Assembly: GCA_934255545.1 (NCBI GenBank)
Contig: CAKQOE010000061.1
Span: 1-9,098 of the forward strand
Direction of reading: 5' to 3'
DNA from: an uncultured Clostridia bacterium
GTDB lineage: Bacteria; Bacillota; Clostridia; Peptostreptococcales; Anaerovoracaceae
Length of the DNA stretch: 9,098 nt
Position 1 is the first letter of the stretch; the number at the start of each line of letters is the position of its first letter. Below the pieces are notes generated by a model. It was given only the letters and a program-made list of their open reading frames with translations. It ran no database searches and was not told where the DNA came from. Shown here one piece after another: positions 5,784 to 9,098 of the stretch. The position numbers and the translations under genes are program-made.

Positions 5784-7115
5784 TTAATCATGGGCGGGCG
5801 CGCGGTCCACGTCCTCCATATAGTAAAGCGGCACATCATATACGTACTCGCCGCCTGAATATATACGCATCCTTCCTGCCTGCTCCCACCTGCTGACGGG
5901 AGCATCTGCTGCCTTTGGCAGGTCGTACTCTACGCTTATATCAGTCTTTTCACCTTTATGAGACGGACAGTAAACAGCATCGCGCGTTCCGACGCGCGCA
6001 TAGGCGCGCCCTGCTCCGTCTTTTATATTCACCCGTGTCAGCAGCTTTTCCGCATCGCATATTTTTACATTATTATAGCGCGCATATCCATAATCAAAAA
6101 GTGCGTAAACATCCTGAAACCAGTTCTGATCATCAAGTACGACAGCTATGAGCTCCATTCCGTTTTTCTGTGCAGACGCCACGAGACACCTGCCGGCAGC
6201 CTTTGTATAGCCTATTTTTATCCCCGTCGCGCCTTCATATTGAAATACCGTCTTATTTTTATTGTAGAAATAGTTATAATTATCTGCGCCGTCTCTCGAC
6301 GCGTTCCACACCTTTGCGCCAGCGATCTGCCTGAACAAATCATGTTTCATAGCCTCGCGCGCCAGCAGCGCCATATCATACGCTGTAGATACGTGTTTTT
6401 CATCATGCAGTCCGTTTGGATTGCAGAAATGCGTATTTTTCATACCGAGCGACACGGCCCGCTCGTTCATCATATTTGTAAAATCTTCCACTGTACCGCC
6501 GATATCTATCGCTGTCGCAAGCGCTGCGTCATTTCCGGAACGGAGCATCATACCGTACAGCAGATCCTCAAGGCTTACGCTTTCGCCTTTTTTCAGATAT
6601 ATAGACGAGCCCTCGGCTCCAACGGCTTCGTCAGCAACGCGCACTTTTCTTTTCAAAAACTCTTCAGTCTCAGATTCCGGTGTTTCAATGATCTCAGCAT
6701 CCTCCGCGCTTTCAACGGCAAGCAGCGCCGTCATTATCTTTGTAGTGCTTGCAGGGTACATCCGGGTGTCTTTGTTTTTATCATAAAGGATCCTGCCGCT
6801 TACTCCTTCTATGAGTACCGCGCTGCGCGCAGAAACTCCGGGCGGCTCAGGCAGCTTTTCAGCCGGGTCTGCGTCAGCCTGCGCTACGCTCACTCGTCTG
6901 CCGGCGACGGCAGCATCCTCGTTCATCATTACATTTATCGCATCTACAGATCCATTTACAGCTATCTGTATCATCTGACGCGCTGACCTGTCCGCAAACA
7001 AAAAAATGAGGATGCCCGCGGCTGCAAGCGCCAGGCATATCCTCATTATTTTCCTTCTATTTGATTTTTTTACAGTCAGTTCAGTAATTTCATTGTTTTT
7101 GATTTCGTATTTCAT
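5784..7115 (-). CDS. D-alanyl-D-alanine carboxypeptidase, peptidase S11 (DacF/PBP5-like)
   Basis: A 443-residue penicillin-binding protein that trims the terminal D-Ala from peptidoglycan stem peptides. Numbering from ATG 7115, a cytoplasmic tail precedes one hydrophobic segment (about 25-41), which is either a signal anchor or an uncleaved signal peptide. The catalytic motifs follow: S123-T-T-K126 in YPASTTKIMTALLAVE, S193-G-N195 in MMLRSGNDAA, and KIG (300-302) in TGIKIGYTKAAGRC where most S11 enzymes have KTG. A C-terminal beta-rich domain (about 355-443) completes the family layout. ATG 7115 is preferred because GGAGGG (7125-7130) lies 9 nt upstream; the TTG at 7121 is only 3 nt from it. 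Upstream on the same strand lie a small ORF pair and the oxidoreductase gene, so it may be the last gene of a TetR-led unit. Confidence 0.93.
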   Translation of the reverse strand: MKYEIKNNEITELTVKKSNRRKIMRICLALAAAGILIFLFADRSARQMIQIAVNGSVDAINVMMNEDAAVAGRRVSVAQADADPAEKLPEPPGVSARSAVLIEGVSGRILYDKNKDTRMYPASTTKIMTALLAVESAEDAEIIETPESETEEFLKRKVRVADEAVGAEGSSIYLKKGESVSLEDLLYGMMLRSGNDAALATAIDIGGTVEDFTNMMNERAVSLGMKNTHFCNPNGLHDEKHVSTAYDMALLAREAMKHDLFRQIAGAKVWNASRDGADNYNYFYNKNKTVFQYEGATGIKIGYTKAAGRCLVASAQKNGMELIAVVLDDQNWFQDVYALFDYGYARYNNVKICDAEKLLTRVNIKDGAGRAYARVGTRDAVYCPSHKGEKTDISVEYDLPKAADAPVSRWEQAGRMRIYSGGEYVYDVPLYYMEDVDRAPAHD

Positions 7116-7162
7116 GATCAACAGCCCTCCGTTCTAATTTTATGAAATGAGGGCGCGCTTCA

Positions 7163-7317
7163 TTACCTTAAGTTCTGACCGCCGAGCTTGTATTTCTGCC
7201 TCGTGGTTATGTTATTTTCTGTAAGTGCCTCGTGAAGCACTCTCTCAAGGAGCCTGGATGCTATCATCGTTCTGCTGTCAATTCTCTTGCCCTGCTGTAT
7301 TCTCTGTTATCCCTCAT
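7163..7317 (-). pseudogene. small out-of-frame ORF pair, possible frameshifted ~50-aa protein
   Basis: ATG 7317 follows AGAAGGGA by 5 nt and lies 21 bp beyond the oxidoreductase stop. It encodes 17 codons (MRDNREYSRAREL and so on) and stops at 7264-7266. A second frame, offset by -1, is open from 7306 to the TAA at 7163-7165. It encodes IDSRTMIASRLLERVLHEAL, then a Gln/Thr/Lys stretch ending in GGQNLR. Its ATG at 7267 overlaps the first stop as ATGA. Codon choice in both parts matches the neighbouring genes. The explanations are one gene broken by a frameshift, two tiny overlapping genes coupled by reinitiation, or chance. I do not recognise a family and see no classic slippery heptamer. Confidence 0.4.
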
Positions 7318-7338
7318 GATCTTCCCTTCTGTATATCT

Positions 7339-8049
7339 CTACCTATCCCACGGTCTTCCTGTGTTATATCCCTTTTCATACCAGTAGTCGTCATCTGCCG
7401 CTGTCATTTTTCTGTGAATGTGAAGCGCCCGGTACAGATAAAAAAGGCACTTTACTTTTACGGACGGTGTCAGCCTTCGCTCGCGCCTTTTTATATCAGC
7501 AGCTGTCTTTCTGACATTTTTCTCAGTCTTTTTTCTGAATTTTTCCGGCAGGTCATTCCAGTTATGAGTCCACACGCTCCGGGTTATGACATGCGTCCTT
7601 GCTATGCCCCAGTACTGCGTACTGTCTTTTATGTCTTTTGCTGCCGATCTCATACCGCCCCCTGCTGCGGCAGTTATTACGACTGCCTGTTTTTTCATAA
7701 AAGACAGATCCGGACGGTGCACCATCCAGCGGTACGCCATGTGGTCCAGCAGCGTTTTCATCTGGCCCGGAACGTGATACACGTATACAGGCGAGCTGAA
7801 TATTATAACATCGGACCGCTCCATGGCTGCGATAACCGGCTGCATAGCGGCATATCCGCCGCATTTTTCCTCGTATCCGTTTATGCACGCGCCGCATCCC
7901 CTGCATATATGCGGCATGTCATCCGGAACTTCAAATTCAAAGACTTCTCCGTCTTTTTCCTTAATCAGCTCATCAATAAGCATCCCTGCTATCCCTCTGC
8001 TGCATGACCGGCCGCCGCGGCCGGACGCATAGATGACCGTTATGTTCAT
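7339..8049 (-). CDS. flavodoxin-family NAD(P)H-dependent oxidoreductase with a four-cysteine Fe-S motif
   Basis: A 236-residue protein with a flavodoxin-like fold. The N-terminal strand and phosphate loop are MNITVIYASGRGGRSCS. The flavin-site segment is FSSPVYVYHVPGQMKTLLDH (84-103), and TAAAGGGM lies near 126. Cysteines 49, 52, 55 and 63 form C-x2-C-x2-C-x7-C, which fits the compact motif of iron-sulfur flavoproteins that bind a [4Fe-4S] cluster. This suggests an FMN-dependent reductase linked to anaerobic electron transfer or stress; the substrate is unknown. The last 70 residues are basic (residues 166-216) and aromatic near the end, an extension beyond the basic flavodoxin core. GGGAG (8061-8065) lies 11 nt before ATG 8049. 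The gene sits 129 bp downstream of the TetR gene on the same strand, a common pairing in which the regulator controls the reductase. Confidence 0.88.
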   Translation of the reverse strand: MNITVIYASGRGGRSCSRGIAGMLIDELIKEKDGEVFEFEVPDDMPHICRGCGACINGYEEKCGGYAAMQPVIAAMERSDVIIFSSPVYVYHVPGQMKTLLDHMAYRWMVHRPDLSFMKKQAVVITAAAGGGMRSAAKDIKDSTQYWGIARTHVITRSVWTHNWNDLPEKFRKKTEKNVRKTAADIKRRERRLTPSVKVKCLFYLYRALHIHRKMTAADDDYWYEKGYNTGRPWDR

Positions 8050-8073
8050 ATATCAAGTTTCTCCCTTTTGCTT

Positions 8074-8095
8074 TGCTGCGGCATGCAGCGCAGCA
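8074..8095. repeat. leader hairpin upstream of the oxidoreductase gene
   Basis: TGCTGCG (8074-8080) and CGCAGCA (8089-8095) make a perfect 7-bp stem with an 8-nt loop, 8 bp upstream of the ribosome binding site. Read leftward, no T-tract follows. It may stabilise or pause the message between the TetR and oxidoreductase genes. Confidence 0.45.
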
Positions 8096-8163
8096 CCTGT
8101 TTTATCCCCCTGATACGACACCATATATGATATCGCTGTTATGCTGCGCTTTGCCTCAAAATG

Positions 8164-8192
8164 CGTTTAAACAATATTTTATTTGTTAAACG
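8164..8192. repeat. AT-rich inverted repeat over the TetR stop codon
   Basis: CGTTTAAACAA (8164-8174) and TTGTTAAACG (8183-8192) pair with a single bulged A and an 8-nt loop, spanning the TAA at 8179-8181. Read leftward the next bases give only CATTTT, so it is at best a weak terminator. Confidence 0.4.
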
Positions 8193-8829
8193 TCCTGAAA
8201 AACAGACCGACATGCGCGCGGAGCTTTTCGAGACATTCTGCTTCCTTTTCAGGCTGTCTGTCGCATATGCTTATGAGTGTTATGACAGGAGCTATATACA
8301 TCATGGCGAGCGTGTCTGCGTCATTTTCTTTAAGCTTTCCGGCTGCCATAAGCCTGCGGAATATCCCGGCATGATAATCCGATATGCGTTCCACATAGCG
8401 CTTTGTGTATAATTCTGCCAGCTCAGGCGAGCGGAACTGCTCTATAGTCATCATCCTGCGGAAGCGGCTTATATTTTCATCATGAAGCGAATAATCAAAT
8501 ATCTGGCGGACCTTTTCAAACAGAGCGTCTTCCGTGATCTCTGCAAACACATTGATATCGCGATCCGAATCCTGCACATGTATGTCTATCTTATCTGTAT
8601 CCTCTTCATATTGCGCCGCCGTCGCCTCAACTATAGCGTCAAAAATAGCCTGCTTTCCTGAAAAGTGATTATAAAGCGAAGGCGCTTTTATGCCGACGGC
8701 CTTAGCGATCTCACCAACGCTGACTGAATCATAACCTCGTGTTGAAAACAGCTCGAGCGCTTTATCGATTATCCTGCGCTTAGTGTCGTTTGCCTTGTCT
8801 GCGACTTTTATTTCTCTCTTATCCTCCAT
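8179..8829 (-). CDS. TetR/AcrR-family transcriptional regulator
   Basis: A 216-residue repressor of typical length. The N-terminal domain carries TKRRIIDKALELFSTRGYDS (16-35), the turn VGEIAKAVGIKAPSLYNHF (38-56) and GKQAIFDAI, which is the canonical TetR helix-turn-helix. The remaining helices form the ligand-binding and dimer domain, which varies between members, so the inducer cannot be read. ATG 8829 has AGAAGG (8836-8841) 6 nt upstream. Its own promoter (8880-8908) and an operator-like palindrome (8860-8877) lie just before it, indicating negative autoregulation. By position, the oxidoreductase downstream is its likeliest target through the same transcript. Confidence 0.93.
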   Translation of the reverse strand: MEDKREIKVADKANDTKRRIIDKALELFSTRGYDSVSVGEIAKAVGIKAPSLYNHFSGKQAIFDAIVEATAAQYEEDTDKIDIHVQDSDRDINVFAEITEDALFEKVRQIFDYSLHDENISRFRRMMTIEQFRSPELAELYTKRYVERISDYHAGIFRRLMAAGKLKENDADTLAMMYIAPVITLISICDRQPEKEAECLEKLRAHVGLFFRTFNK

Positions 8830-8859
8830 TTTGAACCTTCTTGCTTTAATATTTTAACT

Positions 8860-8877
8860 AACTAACATTCGTTAGTT
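8860..8877. promoter_or_regulatory. TetR-family operator palindrome
   Basis: AACTAAC (8860-8866), ATTC, GTTAGTT (8871-8877): a perfect 7-bp inverted repeat with a 4-bp centre. It starts 2 bp after the -10 box and covers the predicted transcription start, so a bound dimer would block transcription of the TetR gene. Related half-sites lie next to it (ACTA at 8858-8861 and CTAACG at 8883-8888). The layout matches known TetR/AcrR operators; binding is inferred. Confidence 0.8.
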
Positions 8878-8879
8878 TT

Positions 8880-8908
8880 ATTCTAACGCCATATCCCTAA
8901 TTTGTCAA
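8880..8908 (-). promoter_or_regulatory. sigma-A promoter of the TetR gene
   Basis: Read leftward, TTGACA (8903-8908) and TAGAAT (8880-8885) are separated by exactly 17 bp. The -35 is a full consensus match and the -10 matches five of six. It is the strongest promoter in the window and may drive the whole 8829-to-5784 unit. Confidence 0.85.
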
Positions 8909-8924
8909 CAGTCATACATAATAA

Positions 8925-8978
8925 TTAAAAAAAGCTGCACAGACAGACGATCATATATCGAATATATCTATGCAGCTT
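8925..8978 (-). terminator. intrinsic terminator for a leftward transcript entering from the right
   Basis: AAGCTGCA (8932-8939) and TGCAGCTT (8971-8978) pair across a 31-nt loop that itself contains CGAT (8948-8951) and ATCG (8957-8960). Read leftward the stem is followed by a run of seven U residues (8925-8931). It would insulate the TetR promoter from transcription beginning beyond 9098. The loop is longer than usual. Confidence 0.6.
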
Positions 8979-8982
8979 ACTT

Positions 8983-8999
8983 CATGCGCCCGGCGCATG
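8983..8999 (+). repeat. GC hairpin followed by a T-rich tract
   Basis: CATGCGC (8983-8989), CCG, GCGCATG (8993-8999) is a perfect 7-bp inverted repeat with a 3-base centre. On the plus strand it is followed, after about six bases, by TTTTATTTTTATT. It could act as a rightward terminator, but no rightward gene precedes it here. Confidence 0.4.
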
Positions 9000-9011
9000 C
9001 ATGTATTTTAT

Positions 9012-9098
9012 TTTTATTCGGTTACATCGCTTGACAAGGGCACACAGCCCTTTGTCGTGTGCGATGGATAAGTAAAAGTCAAATTTTCCACTCAATCG
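9012..9098. other. unassigned end region with overlapping alternative stems
   Basis: CATCGC (9026-9031) pairs with GCGATG (9061-9066). Inside it GACAAGGGC (9034-9042) pairs with GCCCTTTGTC (9048-9057) with one bulged T. GCACAC (9041-9046) could instead pair with GTGTGC (9058-9063). Leftward frames across it are open only briefly; I recognise no protein. It may be the end of an RNA, a dispersed repeat or the edge of a mobile element outside the window. Confidence 0.35.

Noticed and set aside
5958..6986. Long plus-strand open frame of 342 codons
   Set aside because: It lies wholly opposite the carboxypeptidase gene, whose catalytic motifs and ribosome binding site are clear. The plus-strand product is rich in Arg, His and Cys and matches no family, so it is an antisense shadow.
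7225..8007. Plus-strand open frame of 260 codons
   Set aside because: It is antisense to the flavodoxin-family gene and the small ORF pair, has an implausible Cys/Phe/Ser-rich composition and no ribosome binding site.
8979..9098. C-terminal end of a leftward protein gene
   Set aside because: One leftward frame is open from the edge to about 8979, but it is only about 40 codons long, crosses strong inverted repeats and resembles no protein I know, so I do not call it a CDS.
1..9098. CRISPR array, tRNA, rRNA or complete insertion sequence
   Set aside because: No regularly spaced repeats, cloverleaf patterns, rRNA cores or transposase motifs were found in any frame.

Overview
The window looks like a chromosomal segment of an anaerobic Firmicute, probably class Clostridia. 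The reasons are strong AGGAGG-type ribosome binding sites, use of TTG and GTG starts, heavy use of ATA, AGA and AGG codons at middling GC, and the gene content: a PduB-type shell protein, a PyrK-like electron-transfer flavoprotein, a flavodoxin-family Fe-S oxidoreductase and a DacF-type carboxypeptidase. This is inferred from protein style, not from a marker gene. I see no rRNA, tRNA, CRISPR array or complete insertion sequence.

Layout. (a) 1-299 is a divergent control region. The start of a leftward gene runs off the window, a 36-codon ORF lies upstream of it, and an 8-bp dyad overlaps the promoter of the rightward HxlR regulator. (b) 300-1775 holds an HxlR regulator and a class I/II PLP aminotransferase. 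They are in the same reading frame and separated only by the TAA stop. (c) A terminator at 1814-1849 serves the leftward unit 4258-1885, which encodes a membrane diguanylate cyclase (ECF S-component-like sensor fused to GGDEF) and then a tandem-BMC shell protein of the PduB type. No other microcompartment gene is in view. (d) 4259-4705 is a 447-bp gap with a nested stem-loop in its AT-rich half and GC-rich palindromic DNA in the other half. (e) 4706-5680 is a PyrK/FNR-type flavoprotein with an extra cysteine-rich N-terminus. (f) 5681-5783 is a very GC-rich spacer with three copies of a 9-bp word. (g) 8829-5784 runs leftward: a TetR regulator with a clear promoter and operator, a flavodoxin-family oxidoreductase with a four-cysteine Fe-S motif, a small out-of-frame ORF pair, and a D-Ala-D-Ala carboxypeptidase. 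(h) 8886-9098 carries a leftward terminator and further strong inverted repeats, with no gene I can recognise.

How it fits together. The TetR, oxidoreductase, small-ORF and carboxypeptidase genes could be one leftward transcription unit, with TetR repressing its own promoter at 8860-8877. HxlR and the aminotransferase are almost certainly translated from one message. The most notable points are the PduB-like shell protein standing alone behind an ECF-S/GGDEF protein, a PduB-like N-terminal peptide encoded upstream of any ordinary start codon, and the alternative pairings in the 4.3-4.4 kb gap.
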